DNA of 64,000 nucleotides, from positions 62,001-126,000 of the forward strand of contig CAWBXV010000008.1 in the NCBI GenBank assembly GCA_963792875.1. The letters are read 5' to 3'. The notes beneath the pieces were generated by a model, which was not told the origin of the DNA, searched no databases, and was given only the letters and a program-made list of their open reading frames with translations. The DNA comes from JAHEGP01 sp963792875 (GTDB taxonomy: Bacteria; Pseudomonadota; Gammaproteobacteria; Pseudomonadales; JAHEGP01). Positions 24,949 to 33,635 of the stretch are shown here, piece after piece (position 1 is the stretch's first letter; each line of letters opens with the position of its first letter). The position numbers and the translations under genes are program-made.

Positions 24949-25884
24949 CTAGTGGCGCAGCGCGCGCAGTGACCAGCGGGCCTGGGCGCGGCGGTTGACG
25001 ACGCGCTCCGCGGCGCAGGCCGTGTTGATGAAGCGCGTGATGATGGCGCTGCACTCACCCGGATTGTCCAGCATCACGGCGTGGCCGGCCATCGGCACGG
25101 TCGCCAGTTCACCCGCAATGAGACGGTCTTCGACCATGGTGCGGGCGGTCTCCTGCTTCAGAATGGAGGAGAGCTGGCCGCGCATCACCAGGGTGCGGCA
25201 GCTGATGTGATCCAGCGCGTCCCACAATTCCTTGGTCAGGGGGGCGACATGGGGCTCGTCGGCGCCGCCGGGGTTGTCCTGGTGCCACAGAATGCGCGCA
25301 AACTCCGGGTCGGTCTTGGGCTGCCACTGCGTGCCGACGGGCCGCAGGCTGTGCGTCGCCATGTGCAGCAGGCGCTCCCGGCACGCCAGCGGGTGGCGGG
25401 TGCGCAGCCACAGAAAGTAGCTCTCGCGGCTGTCGAACAGGCGGGGTTGATTTTCCGCGTCCTCGCGGATGCGGCGCACGCCCTTGGCGCCCACCTCCGG
25501 GCCGGTGTCGATGATGGTCAGGCTCGAGATGGCGCCGGGATTGCGCGCGGCATAGAGCATCCCCACGCGCGCGCCCATGGAATGGCCCACCAGATGAAAG
25601 CGCTGCAGCTTCAGGGTGGCGACCACCGTGTCCAGGTCCTGCAGCAGGGCGTTGTGGCAGTAGCTGCGCGAGGCGTCCCAGGCGGAATCGCCGTGCCCGC
25701 GAAAATCCAGCGCGACCACGCGGCACGACTCCTTCAATGCCCGCGCCAGGGGGTCCCAGGCGCGGCTGTCATGGCCAAAGCCATGGAGCAGAATGCAGGT
25801 GCTGCGCCGGGTGCTGGGCCAGACGCTGGCGTGCAGGATTACCCCATTGGGTGTGGTCATTTTCAGTGGGCGGGGGTTATCCAT
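24949..25884 (-). CDS. Alpha/beta-fold hydrolase
   Basis: Single-domain alpha/beta hydrolase of 311 residues. It has an oxyanion HGFGHDS loop, the nucleophile elbow GHSMGA with Ser102, and a late histidine in MAGHAVML; the acid residue lies between them. The fold is shared by esterases, haloalkane dehalogenases and C-C bond hydrolases, and the substrate cannot be assigned. It is convergent with fbiC across 99 bases that contain an imperfect inverted repeat near 24896-24928. No link to F420 is evident. Confidence 0.8.
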   Translation of the reverse strand: MDNPRPLKMTTPNGVILHASVWPSTRRSTCILLHGFGHDSRAWDPLARALKESCRVVALDFRGHGDSAWDASRSYCHNALLQDLDTVVATLKLQRFHLVGHSMGARVGMLYAARNPGAISSLTIIDTGPEVGAKGVRRIREDAENQPRLFDSRESYFLWLRTRHPLACRERLLHMATHSLRPVGTQWQPKTDPEFARILWHQDNPGGADEPHVAPLTKELWDALDHISCRTLVMRGQLSSILKQETARTMVEDRLIAGELATVPMAGHAVMLDNPGECSAIITRFINTACAAERVVNRRAQARWSLRALRH

Positions 25885-26160
25885 GTGCTGGGAACCTGTG
25901 TCTCGACCGAAATGGCGGCGTACTATAGCGGAAATCGACAGTGCTGCCTAATAGACCTTCATAGATGTTCAGCGCATAAGGCCCTTCATATATCAAATAT
26001 CCGGGACGATGGAAATAGCGGCGCTGGCGGTCGCTCTGCTCGCACAGCCGGTGCCGCCGCAACGGCGCCCGGCGTTTTCGAGAATGCGCTATGGGACGGT
26101 GGCGGGGCAAGAAAAAATGCTGTTGAATTGTCACTGGGCTGGAGCGGGGAAGCGGTGGGC
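25885..26160. other. Divergent intergenic region with an AT-rich patch
   Basis: These 276 bases lie between a reverse-strand hydrolase and a forward beta-barrel gene. The stretch at about 25920-26000 is markedly more AT-rich than its surroundings. It holds two exact CCTTCATA octamers (25956-25963 and 25983-25990), 27 bases apart. A reverse-strand open frame crosses it but has no recognisable product. Promoters for both genes are expected here; none is convincing. Confidence 0.45.
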
Positions 26161-26859
26161 ATGAGCAGAACGCGACGCAGCGGTGGCGTGGCGCGTCGGG
26201 CCTTGGGCTGGCAGCTGGCGGCAGTGCTGGGCGTGCTGGTGGGCGGGCCGGCGCGCTGCGAGGATTTGCGCCACTGGTGGCTCGGCGCCAGCGGGGGCAT
26301 CGGCGAGGTCGAAGTCATCGGCCACGACCGCAGCGCCCTCGTCACCGAGGTGCTGCAGCAGAGCGGCTGGGATGTCGTGGATGTCTCTGCGGGCGAAGAC
26401 GATGCCACCCGCGTGTGGACGCTGCGTGGCGGCTACCGTTTCAACCGCTACCTCGGTCTGGAACTGGCGTACTGGGACCTGGGTGCGACTGCGGGTGGCT
26501 TCCGGGCGACTGCCGCGGCGCCTCAGGCCGGGGCCGCGCTGGCAGGCGAGATCGACAGCAGTTATCGCAGCTGGGCCGCGTGCGCCCTGGCCAGCTGGCC
26601 GCTGCACCGCTGGGTGACGATCACCGGAAAGGTGGGCGCGCACCGCTGGGAGCATGTTTTTGCACTGCGTGGTGATGGCGGCGATGCGGCGATCGCGGCC
26701 GATCACCGCGAGGCCGGCTTTGGCGCGCTGTGGGCGCTCGGCGTGGAGCTTGGGGTGCTGCGCGGGTTATTCTTCGATTTTTACTGGCAACGCTTTTACA
26801 ATATCGAGGGTGAGGACGGCATAGACGCCAAGGTGGTGGGTCTGGGGTGGCGCTTTTAG
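26161..26859 (+). CDS. Predicted outer-membrane beta-barrel protein
   Basis: A 232-residue exported protein. The N-terminus is a basic signal peptide with a hydrophobic core ending near PARCED. The rest shows alternating amphipathic strands (YRFNRYLGLELAYWDLGAT, then the VGAHRW and LFFDFYWQRFYNIEG segments) and ends with aromatic Phe in GLGWRF, the usual outer-membrane insertion signal. It resembles small OmpA/OmpW-type eight-stranded barrels. Function unknown. The start is the first ATG giving a signal peptide; the open frame extends far upstream without conservation. Confidence 0.65.
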   Translation: MSRTRRSGGVARRALGWQLAAVLGVLVGGPARCEDLRHWWLGASGGIGEVEVIGHDRSALVTEVLQQSGWDVVDVSAGEDDATRVWTLRGGYRFNRYLGLELAYWDLGATAGGFRATAAAPQAGAALAGEIDSSYRSWAACALASWPLHRWVTITGKVGAHRWEHVFALRGDGGDAAIAADHREAGFGALWALGVELGVLRGLFFDFYWQRFYNIEGEDGIDAKVVGLGWRF

Positions 26860-26941
26860 GTGCTGGCGCCGCCGGTCCCCTGCCGCCGCCCCAGCGCCGC
26901 TGCTGCGGTGCTCTCTGAATTCAGCAGCCGAAGTCCGTGTT

Positions 26942-27628
26942 ATGTCTAGCAGTCCGGTCCGCTTGGAGCCAAGCTGGCTCGCCCACCTGGCGGGGGAGTT
27001 CTCCGAGCCTCACATGCAGAGCCTGCGCCAGTTTCTGCTCGAGGCCAAGCGCCAGGGCAAGGTGATCTATCCGCCGGGCCGGCAGTATTTCGGTGCGCTC
27101 GATCACACGCCGATCGACAGCGTGCGGGTGGTCATCCTGGGGCAGGATCCCTACCACGGCCCGGGGCAGGCCCACGGCCTGTGTTTCTCCGTAGCGCAGG
27201 GCGTCGCGGTGCCGCCCTCGCTGGTCAATATTTTCAAGGAGATCGAGCGCGACCTGGGCATCGCGCCGCCCGGGCACGGCTGTCTCACGGCCTGGGCGCA
27301 GCGCGGCGTGCTGCTGCTCAACAGCGTGCTGACGGTGGAGCGCGGGCGGGCCGGGTCCCACCAGGGGCGAGGCTGGGAGCGTTTCACCGACCGCATCATC
27401 CACGTGCTCAACGAGCAGCGCGAGGGCGTGGTTTTCATGCTGTGGGGCAGCTACGCGCAGCGCAAGGGAGCCTTTATCGACGGCTCGCGGCACCTGGTGC
27501 TCACCGCGCCGCACCCGTCACCGCTGTCGGCCCATCGCGGTTTTCTCGGCTGCGGACACTTCTCCCGGGCCAATGCCTACTTCGCCGCCCGTGGCGAACC
27601 CCTCGTGGATTGGTCGCTGCCGCCCTGA
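26942..27628 (+). CDS. ung: Uracil-DNA glycosylase
   Basis: Family 1 uracil-DNA glycosylase; it removes uracil from DNA in base-excision repair. The protein has 228 residues, the catalytic water-activating motif GQDPYHG with Asp69, and the C-terminal HPSPLSAHRGF loop that inserts into the minor groove. Length and motifs are normal. It is convergent with ygfZ; their stop codons lie in one short palindrome. Confidence 0.97.
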   Translation: MSSSPVRLEPSWLAHLAGEFSEPHMQSLRQFLLEAKRQGKVIYPPGRQYFGALDHTPIDSVRVVILGQDPYHGPGQAHGLCFSVAQGVAVPPSLVNIFKEIERDLGIAPPGHGCLTAWAQRGVLLLNSVLTVERGRAGSHQGRGWERFTDRIIHVLNEQREGVVFMLWGSYAQRKGAFIDGSRHLVLTAPHPSPLSAHRGFLGCGHFSRANAYFAARGEPLVDWSLPP

Positions 27629-27641
27629 GCGCCTGCGCTCA
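27626..27641. terminator. Palindrome spanning both stops, ung/ygfZ
   Basis: TGAGCGC (27626-27632) and GCGCTCA (27635-27641) are perfect inverted repeats around CT. The left arm starts with the ung TGA stop and the right arm ends with the ygfZ stop (TCA on this strand). A short bidirectional terminator is possible. Confidence 0.4.
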
Positions 27642-28667
27642 CTCGCGGCCGCGCGCGACGGCGCAGGTGGTCAGGGTCGGGTGGTCGCCGCCGGGGGTCA
27701 GGCTCAGCAGATCGCTGCTGCCGTCCTGAGCGACCAGCAGCCCCTCGACGCTGGCGCCCGTGGCGCGGCTGCTGGCGACGACGTGACCCACGGCCTGGCC
27801 CTGGGCGTAGACCACGGCGCCGGGTGACGGGCACGCTTCGCCCGGGCCGGTGAAGTGCCGCAGATGGCGCTTCACCGCGCCGCGATAGTGCGCCCGGGCC
27901 ACGACCTCCTGCCCGGTGTAGCAGCCTTTTTTGAAGCTCACGGCGCCGATGACGTCGTAGTTGAGCATCTGCGGTACGAACATCTCGGTCGTCTCGGGCC
28001 GCACGGTGGCCAGGCCTGCGCGGATATTCAGCAGGTCCCAGACCTCGGTGTCGGCCGCCCCCAGCGCCTGTTCGGCGGCTTGCCAGAATGCCGCGGCGTG
28101 CTCCGTGCGCAGCCAGACGGCAAAGCGGGGCTGCGCGCCGGCGACCCGCAGGCACAGTCCTGCGGGCATGCTGACCTGTTCGTGCGGCGCGCCGGGGACG
28201 CCGTCAAAGAACTGCCGGATCACGTCGGCCGCGGCTGGGCCGCCGAGGCCCACGGCCAGCCAGTCCCGGCTGGCGTCGACCACGTCCGCCTTGGAGAACA
28301 CCACGTAGCGGGACAGCGATCGCTGCACGAGGTCGATCATGCCGGCCGGCAGGCTCAGCAGAAACGCCTCGTCGCCGCTGCGCGCCAGCTGAAAGCTGGC
28401 GATGACCCGCCCCTTGGGCGTGCAGTGGCAGCCCGGGGTCCAGTGCCGCGGCGAGACCTCGCCGATATCGCAGCTGAGCTGTCCCTGCAGAAAGCGGTCG
28501 GCGTCCGGTCCGGCGATGGCCAGAAAGCCCAGGTCGGGCAGCGGGCAGGCGAAGGGTCGGGCGATGCGGCTGGCGGGGTCCTGGTGCGCTCCCGCGAAGC
28601 GCAGCCCGCCATCCCCGGTAAATTCGAAGGGCTGTTGCAGGATGTCGTCCCATACGTTGTGCGGCAT
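27639..28667 (-). CDS. ygfZ: tRNA-modifying/Fe-S cluster protein YgfZ
   Basis: Folate-binding, GcvT-related protein that in E. coli supports certain Fe-S enzymes such as MiaB. The 342 residues carry the signature KGCYTGQE with the essential cysteine, plus an N-terminal folate-binding domain with FLQGQLSCDI. It is divergent from sdhE and ygfX, which is the typical gammaproteobacterial neighbourhood for these genes. The stop is in the palindrome shared with ung. Confidence 0.93.
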   Translation of the reverse strand: MPHNVWDDILQQPFEFTGDGGLRFAGAHQDPASRIARPFACPLPDLGFLAIAGPDADRFLQGQLSCDIGEVSPRHWTPGCHCTPKGRVIASFQLARSGDEAFLLSLPAGMIDLVQRSLSRYVVFSKADVVDASRDWLAVGLGGPAAADVIRQFFDGVPGAPHEQVSMPAGLCLRVAGAQPRFAVWLRTEHAAAFWQAAEQALGAADTEVWDLLNIRAGLATVRPETTEMFVPQMLNYDVIGAVSFKKGCYTGQEVVARAHYRGAVKRHLRHFTGPGEACPSPGAVVYAQGQAVGHVVASSRATGASVEGLLVAQDGSSDLLSLTPGGDHPTLTTCAVARGRE

Positions 28668-28874
28668 TTCTCACCTCATGCCCGGTCTTGACGGCAATAC
28701 TGCGCGCAAATCGTAGCGGCCGGCCGGTTGCAGCCGCTACTGCGCCGTCGCGCGCGGAGCCAGCTGCCCGCTGTCAGTCCGGGCGCGGGGCGTGGCCCTC
28801 ACTGCTGGACGCCGCTTCTGCTGGCGGGTGTCAGCCTCTATAATCGCGGTGACGTTGATCGCGCAGGCCGCATT

Positions 28875-29129
28875 ATGGTATCGGAACTCGAATACAAACG
28901 CATCGCCTGGCATAGCCGGCGGGGCATGCTGGAGTTGGACCTGATACTGGTGCCTTTCGTCGAGGAGCACCTGCGGGGCCTGGCGGAGGACGATCAGCGG
29001 CGCTACGAGCGGCTGCTGGAGCAGGAGGATACCGACCTGTTCCGCTGGCTGCTGCGGGCCGAGAGTCCGCAAGACCCGGATACCGCGCGCATGGTCGCGC
29101 TGATTCTGCAAGCCACCCTTGCGCGCTGA
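28875..29129 (+). CDS. sdhE: FAD assembly factor SdhE
   Basis: Small protein promoting covalent attachment of FAD to succinate dehydrogenase and fumarate reductase. The 84 residues include the conserved RRGMLELDLIL motif (RGxxE) and a helical fold. The ATG at 28875 matches the usual family N-terminus; an in-frame upstream extension is not conserved. The partner gene ygfX follows with an 11-base overlap. Confidence 0.93.
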   Translation: MVSELEYKRIAWHSRRGMLELDLILVPFVEEHLRGLAEDDQRRYERLLEQEDTDLFRWLLRAESPQDPDTARMVALILQATLAR

Positions 29130-29508
29130 GTGGCAGCTGCTGCCCTCCCGGCAGCGCCGCCTGCTCGCGCTGGGCGTCGCCGCCGCGCTGGCGGCGGCAT
29201 TGTGGCTGGGGCGTCTCGATGACCCCTGGCTGCTGCTGCTGGGCCTGCTGGCCCTGGCTACGGCGCTGCGCGAGGGCTTGCCGTCCCGCGGCTGGCGCGT
29301 GCGGGGCTTTGCGCTGCAGGACGGCCAGTGGCTGCTGCATCTGCCGGGGCGCAGCGAGCCGGCCGAGCTGGTCGAATACCATTTTCCGGCGCGACGCCTC
29401 GGCCTGCTCTGTTTTGCGCTGGCCTCGGGCCGTCGCCTGCGCGTGCCTTTGTTCCCCGACAGCCTCTCGCCGGAGGCGTTCAGGCAGCTGGCGGTGGCGC
29501 TGGCCTGA
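29119..29508 (+). CDS. ygfX: YgfX-family membrane protein
   Basis: Small inner-membrane protein of 129 residues with two hydrophobic segments (about 14-28 and 36-48) followed by a soluble beta-rich domain. In the family (YgfX/CptA) it is coupled to SdhE and in E. coli has been described as a cytoskeleton-inhibiting toxin, a role still debated. No ATG is available; a TTG at 29119 within the end of sdhE is the best start. Convergent with nadB. Confidence 0.75.
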   Translation: MRAEWQLLPSRQRRLLALGVAAALAAALWLGRLDDPWLLLLGLLALATALREGLPSRGWRVRGFALQDGQWLLHLPGRSEPAELVEYHFPARRLGLLCFALASGRRLRVPLFPDSLSPEAFRQLAVALA

Positions 29509-29523
29509 GCTTGCCGGGCTCAG
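29505..29523. terminator. Inverted repeat spanning both stops, ygfX/nadB
   Basis: CTGAGC (29505-29510) pairs with GCTCAG (29518-29523) around a 7-base loop. The ygfX TGA lies in the left arm and the nadB stop (TCA) in the right. A small bidirectional terminator is likely. Confidence 0.45.
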
Positions 29524-31109
29524 CGCAGCGGCGGGGTGAGGATCGTGTCGTGGGCCTGCAGCGGGTCCGCGGTCGGGTAGTCGAGGGTGTAGTGCAGGCC
29601 CCGGCTCTCGTGCCGCAGGCTGGCCGATTCGATGATCAGTTGCGCCACCATCGCCAGATTGCGCAACTCGATCAGGTCGTTGGAGATACTGTAGTTGCTG
29701 TAGTACTCGGTGATCTCCTGCTGCAGCAGGGTGATCCGGTGCGAGGCGCGCTGCAGGCGCTTGGTGCTGCGCACGATGCCTACGTAGTCCCACATGAAGC
29801 GGCGCAATTCGTCCCAGTTGTGCGAGATCACGACGTCTTCGTCGGAATCGGTCACCAGCGACGTGTCCCATGGCGGCGCCGCGGCCGGTGCGGCGACCTC
29901 GCCCAGGCGCCCCAGGATGTCGCCCGCTGCGGACAAGCCCCACACCAGGCATTCGAGCAGTGAATTGCTGGCCATGCGGTTGGCGCCGTGCAGGCCGGTG
30001 AACGCGGTCTCGCCGATGGCGTAAAGGTTCGCCAGGTCGGTTCTGCCGCGATGATCGACCACGACGCCGCCGCAGGTATAGTGGGCGGCCGGCACCACCG
30101 GGATGGGCTCGCGGCAGATATCGATGCCGAAGTCCAGGCAGCGCTCGCGCACGGTGGGAAAATGGGAGGCGATGAAATCCGCGGGGCGGTGGCTGATGTC
30201 CAGGTAGACGCAGTGGCAGCCCAGGCGCTTGATCTCGTGATCGATGGCGCGGGCAACGATATCCCGGGGCGCGAGCTCGGCGCGCGGGTCGAAGCGGGTC
30301 ATAAAGCGCTCGCCATCGGGTAGTCGCAGTCGGGCGCCCTCGCCGCGCAGCGCCTCGGTGATGAGGAAGGAGCGCGCGTCGGGATGGTACAGGCAGGTGG
30401 GGTGGAACTGGTTGAACTCCATGTTGCCGACGCGGCACCCGGCGCGCCAGGCCATGGCGATGCCGTCGCCGCTCGCTACGTCCGGATTGCTGGTATACAG
30501 GTAGACGTTGCTGGCGCCGCCGGTGGCGAGCACGATGAAGCGGGCGTTGAATGCCTCCACGGCGCCGCTGTCCCGATCCAGCACGTAGGCGCCGCGGCAG
30601 CTCGCCCCGTCGGCGATGAGGTCGATGGCGACGCGGCGGGGGAAGATGCGGATGTTGGGGTGCTCGAGGGCCTTGCGGGTGAGGGTTTCCGAGACTGCCT
30701 TGCCGGTGGCGTCGGCGGCGTGGATAATGCGTCGCTGGCTGTGCCCCCCCTCGCGCGTGAGGTGATAGCCTCGTGACGAGGCCGCGTCGGCGGAAAAAGG
30801 CACGCCTTGCTCGATGAGCCAGTCGATCGCGGCGGAGCTGTGCTCGACGGCGAAGCGCACGGCCTCCTCATGGCACAGCCCGGCGCCGGCGGCGAGCGTA
30901 TCGGCGACGTGCTGGTCGACGGAGTCCTCGTCGCCGAGCACCGCGGCGATACCGCCCTGCGCGTAATACGTACTCGATTCGTGCAGAGGCCCCTTGCACA
31001 CTATGGCGACCCGGAGCCGATCGCCCAGGTTCAGCGCCAGGGTCAGGCCTGCGGCGCCGCCGCCGATGATGAGCACGTCGTGGTCGTGAAGAGAGGGAGA
31101 CTGTTTCAT
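29520..31109 (-). CDS. nadB: L-aspartate oxidase
   Basis: FAD enzyme oxidising L-aspartate to iminoaspartate, the first step of de novo NAD synthesis, in the cytoplasm. The 529 residues have the N-terminal dinucleotide motif VLIIGGGAAGLTLALNL, the active-site region ATYYAQGG-like (SSTYYAQGGIAA) and MEFNQFHPT, as in the succinate dehydrogenase/fumarate reductase flavoprotein family. Being divergent from rpoE is the standard gammaproteobacterial arrangement and separates it from Sdh/Frd flavoproteins. Confidence 0.95.
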   Translation of the reverse strand: MKQSPSLHDHDVLIIGGGAAGLTLALNLGDRLRVAIVCKGPLHESSTYYAQGGIAAVLGDEDSVDQHVADTLAAGAGLCHEEAVRFAVEHSSAAIDWLIEQGVPFSADAASSRGYHLTREGGHSQRRIIHAADATGKAVSETLTRKALEHPNIRIFPRRVAIDLIADGASCRGAYVLDRDSGAVEAFNARFIVLATGGASNVYLYTSNPDVASGDGIAMAWRAGCRVGNMEFNQFHPTCLYHPDARSFLITEALRGEGARLRLPDGERFMTRFDPRAELAPRDIVARAIDHEIKRLGCHCVYLDISHRPADFIASHFPTVRERCLDFGIDICREPIPVVPAAHYTCGGVVVDHRGRTDLANLYAIGETAFTGLHGANRMASNSLLECLVWGLSAAGDILGRLGEVAAPAAAPPWDTSLVTDSDEDVVISHNWDELRRFMWDYVGIVRSTKRLQRASHRITLLQQEITEYYSNYSISNDLIELRNLAMVAQLIIESASLRHESRGLHYTLDYPTADPLQAHDTILTPPLR

Positions 31110-31260
31110 GGCGTCAACAGCGGCTGCTCGCGCGCGTCGGCAAATGGCCGTGTAGTATAAACGAGCTGTCGGCGTGGCGACATGTCTGGCGGCACGCCAA
31201 GGGCGGCGCCGGCCCCGGCGCCAGGCAACTGGCGCGGCAATGAAATTAACCGTAAGCGGG

Positions 31261-31288
31261 GAACTTTACATGGCTGACAGCGTCTCTG
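31261..31288 (+). promoter_or_regulatory. Sigma-E (AlgU-type) autoregulatory promoter
   Basis: An exact GAACTT -35 (31261-31266) is followed after 16 bases by TCTCTG (31283-31288). The sigma-E/AlgU consensus is GAACTT, 16-17 bases, TCTGA. It lies about 115 bases before the rpoE start and is oriented toward it, as expected for an autoregulated extracytoplasmic-function sigma operon. Confidence 0.75.
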
Positions 31289-31392
31289 GAAGCAGCTTGA
31301 GTCCAGCCAGCGGTGTCGGCCGTGCGCGGTTCTTCGTCGATGCCTGTGAGGGCGGTGCCGGATGTCAGCGATCGCGCGGGCATGAGTGACTT

Positions 31393-31397
31393 GGGAG
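31393..31397 (+). promoter_or_regulatory. Shine-Dalgarno deciding the rpoE start
   Basis: GGGAG lies five bases before a GTG at 31403. No ribosome site precedes the in-frame ATG at 31382. The GTG start gives an N-terminus aligned with AlgU proteins. Confidence 0.6.
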
Positions 31398-31402
31398 CGT
31401 TC

Positions 31403-31987
31403 GTGACGCAAGATGCTGACAGTTTGCTGGTGGAGAGGGTGCAGCGCGGTGACAAGCGCGCCTTCGACCTGTTGGTGATCAAGTACCAGCACAAGATACT
31501 GGGTCTGATATCGCGCTATGTCAAGGATCGGTCAGAGGTCGAGGATGTCGCTCAGGAGGCCTTCATCAAGGCCTACCGGGCGCTGCCCCGGTTTCGCGGC
31601 GAGAGCGCCTTTTATACCTGGCTCTATCGGATCGCCATCAACACCGCCAAGAACTATCTGGTGGCGCAGAACAGGCGCCCGCCGGGCAGCGATATCGAGA
31701 TTTCAGATGCCGAGGTGCTGACTGGCGAGTCCTATCTCAAAGACATCGAGACGCCGGAGAACCAGCTGTTTCGTGACGAGCTGCAGAGCACGGTCGACAA
31801 CGCCATCAGCAATTTGCCGGAAGAATTGAAAACGGCGGTAACTTTGCGCGAGTACGATGGTCTTAGCTACGAGGAGATTGCCGATATCATGGATTGCCCG
31901 GTAGGCACAGTGCGCTCGCGCATTTTCCGGGCAAGAGAAGCTATCGACAAACAGATTAAACCCTTGCTGGACAATACGGCTGACTGA
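31403..31987 (+). CDS. rpoE: RNA polymerase sigma-E factor (RpoE/AlgU)
   Basis: Extracytoplasmic-function sigma factor directing the envelope-stress regulon. The 194 residues from the GTG at 31403 match the length of AlgU. Region 2 includes RAFDLLVIKYQHKI and FYTWLYRIAINTAKNYL, and region 4 includes LSYEEIADIMDCPVGTVRSR. The upstream GAACTT promoter implies autoregulation. It is followed by anti-sigma genes mucA and mucB, then rseC and mucD. An ATG at 31382 would add seven residues with no conserved counterpart. Confidence 0.95.
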   Translation: MTQDADSLLVERVQRGDKRAFDLLVIKYQHKILGLISRYVKDRSEVEDVAQEAFIKAYRALPRFRGESAFYTWLYRIAINTAKNYLVAQNRRPPGSDIEISDAEVLTGESYLKDIETPENQLFRDELQSTVDNAISNLPEELKTAVTLREYDGLSYEEIADIMDCPVGTVRSRIFRAREAIDKQIKPLLDNTAD

Positions 31988-32022
31988 TGAAGCTGGCCGC
32001 TGGTGACGATCGAGGTGGATCA

Positions 32023-32649
32023 ATGAGAGAAAAGACCGGTGAGTCCCTGTCCGCGCTGCTGGATACGCAGGCTGACGATCTCGATTTGCAACGCGTGCTG
32101 AATGCGCTGGACGGCGACGCTGAAGTTTCCCGCCAGTGGCGGCGTTACAACGTGATCTCGGCGGCCATGAGGAATGAGCTGGGCCACTTCGCCCAGGTCG
32201 ATCTGTCGGCGCGGGTGCGCGAGAGCCTGGCGCAGGAGGTGCTGCCGCTGCCGCTTGAGCGGCCCGCGCGCTCGCGCGCCTGGTACCGGCCGGCGGCCAG
32301 CGTAGCGGTGGCTGCCTCGGTCACTGCGGCCATTCTCACCGGCACGCAGCTCTATACCGCCGTCGGCGGCCAGGGCGTCGAGTCGGCGCCAGCGCTGGCT
32401 GCCAACGTGCCGACGGGGCCGGTCGGACCGGTCGCCGCCATCGGCCAGACCGCCGGCTTCGGTGACGCGCCCACCGTGGTGGCGCCTGCCGGCGGCGCCG
32501 ACATGGAGGGCGCGTACCAGCTCGCTGACGAGATGGCCAGGTTGCGGCTCGAGGCCTATCTGCAGCGCCATATCGACCAGTCCTCGCTCAACACCAGCAT
32601 CGGCATGATGCCCTTTGCCAGGGTGTCGGCGGTCGAGGCGGCGCGCTAG
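32023..32649 (+). CDS. mucA: Anti-sigma-E factor (MucA/RseA)
   Basis: Single-pass membrane anti-sigma factor that sequesters RpoE until cleaved by stress-activated proteases. The 208 residues have an N-terminal RseA domain (ESLSALLDTQADDLDLQRVL), a membrane segment at about 91-110 and a periplasmic tail. GAGGTGG before the ATG at 32023 and the family N-terminus fix this start; an ATG at 31987, overlapping rpoE, would add twelve unconserved residues. Its stop overlaps the mucB start. Confidence 0.92.
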   Translation: MREKTGESLSALLDTQADDLDLQRVLNALDGDAEVSRQWRRYNVISAAMRNELGHFAQVDLSARVRESLAQEVLPLPLERPARSRAWYRPAASVAVAASVTAAILTGTQLYTAVGGQGVESAPALAANVPTGPVGPVAAIGQTAGFGDAPTVVAPAGGADMEGAYQLADEMARLRLEAYLQRHIDQSSLNTSIGMMPFARVSAVEAAR

Positions 32650-33635
32650 TGGTGGTGAGCGCGCCGGCGCTGCTGGTGGCCCTGGTGTCGGCTACGCTAG
32701 CGCCGTGGGTGGCTGCCAGCACCGCGGCGAGGGACTACCTCGACCGGATGTCCCACAGTTTCCGCGAGCTGGATTATCGCGGCGTGTTCACCTACCAGTA
32801 CGGCAGTCAGCTCGAATCGCTGCGCATCAGCCATGCGGTGCGCGATGGCGTGGAGCGGGAGCGGCTGGTGTATCTCAACGGTGAGCCGCGCGAGATCATC
32901 CGCGATGGTCACCAGGTGAGCTGCAGCCATGCCGGCAACGACATGCTGCGCCTGGGTGGTCAGCTCGCGCAGGGACCCTTCGCCAGGAGTCTGCTGCAGC
33001 GCGACGACATCAGCGACTACTACCTGCTGGCGCTGGGTGCCCGCACCCGCGTGGCGGACCGGTCCGCGGTGGAACTGCTGGTGCGCCCGGTGGACGAGTA
33101 CCGCTATGGTTTTTACCTCTATCTGGACGCGGACACGGCGCTGTTGCTCAAGAGCCTGACGGTGAGTCCGTCCGGGCAGGTGCTGGAGCGCTTCCAGTTC
33201 GCCGAAATTGAAATCGGCGCGAACATCGACGACAGCGAATTGCAACCGGCCCAGGGGCCGGCCAGGCACCCCGAGCACTTTGTGATCAAGCAGGCCGGGG
33301 TGGACAGCGGCGCTCAGGTCGAGCTGCCGCGTCCGCAGTGGCTGCCGCCCGGCTTCGCCCTGAGTGCGCGCAGCGTCCGGCAGGACGATCCGCAGGCACC
33401 CAGGCTGGTGATGTACTCCGATGGCTTCTCGACGATGACGCTGGTGCTCGAAGCCCTGGAAGCGGGCATCGATCTCCCCGTTGACGGCAAAGCCAGCCGC
33501 GGGGCCACCGTGGCCTATATGCGCAGCATCAACCATGGCGATCGCCCCTACCTGCTGACCGTGGTGGGCGAGGTGCCGCTCGAGACGGCCCGCAGGGTCG
33601 CCCGCAGCGTAATGATTCAGAGGGAGCCGACGTGA
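32649..33635 (+). CDS. mucB: Sigma-E regulatory protein (MucB/RseB)
   Basis: Periplasmic protein that binds the periplasmic tail of the anti-sigma factor and protects it from proteolysis. The 328 residues start with a signal peptide cleaved near AAS (about residue 24), then a large LolA-like domain (ELDYRGVFTYQYGSQLESLRI) and a small C-terminal domain (YMRSINHGDRPYLLTVVGEVP). It starts at GTG 32649, overlapping the mucA stop; two more GTG codons follow in frame. Confidence 0.92.
   Translation: MVVSAPALLVALVSATLAPWVAASTAARDYLDRMSHSFRELDYRGVFTYQYGSQLESLRISHAVRDGVERERLVYLNGEPREIIRDGHQVSCSHAGNDMLRLGGQLAQGPFARSLLQRDDISDYYLLALGARTRVADRSAVELLVRPVDEYRYGFYLYLDADTALLLKSLTVSPSGQVLERFQFAEIEIGANIDDSELQPAQGPARHPEHFVIKQAGVDSGAQVELPRPQWLPPGFALSARSVRQDDPQAPRLVMYSDGFSTMTLVLEALEAGIDLPVDGKASRGATVAYMRSINHGDRPYLLTVVGEVPLETARRVARSVMIQREPT

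Noticed and set aside
25081..26160. A long forward extension of the beta-barrel protein across the reverse-strand hydrolase.
   Set aside because: The extension is antisense to a hydrolase with a clear catalytic motif, and only the start at 26161 gives a signal peptide.
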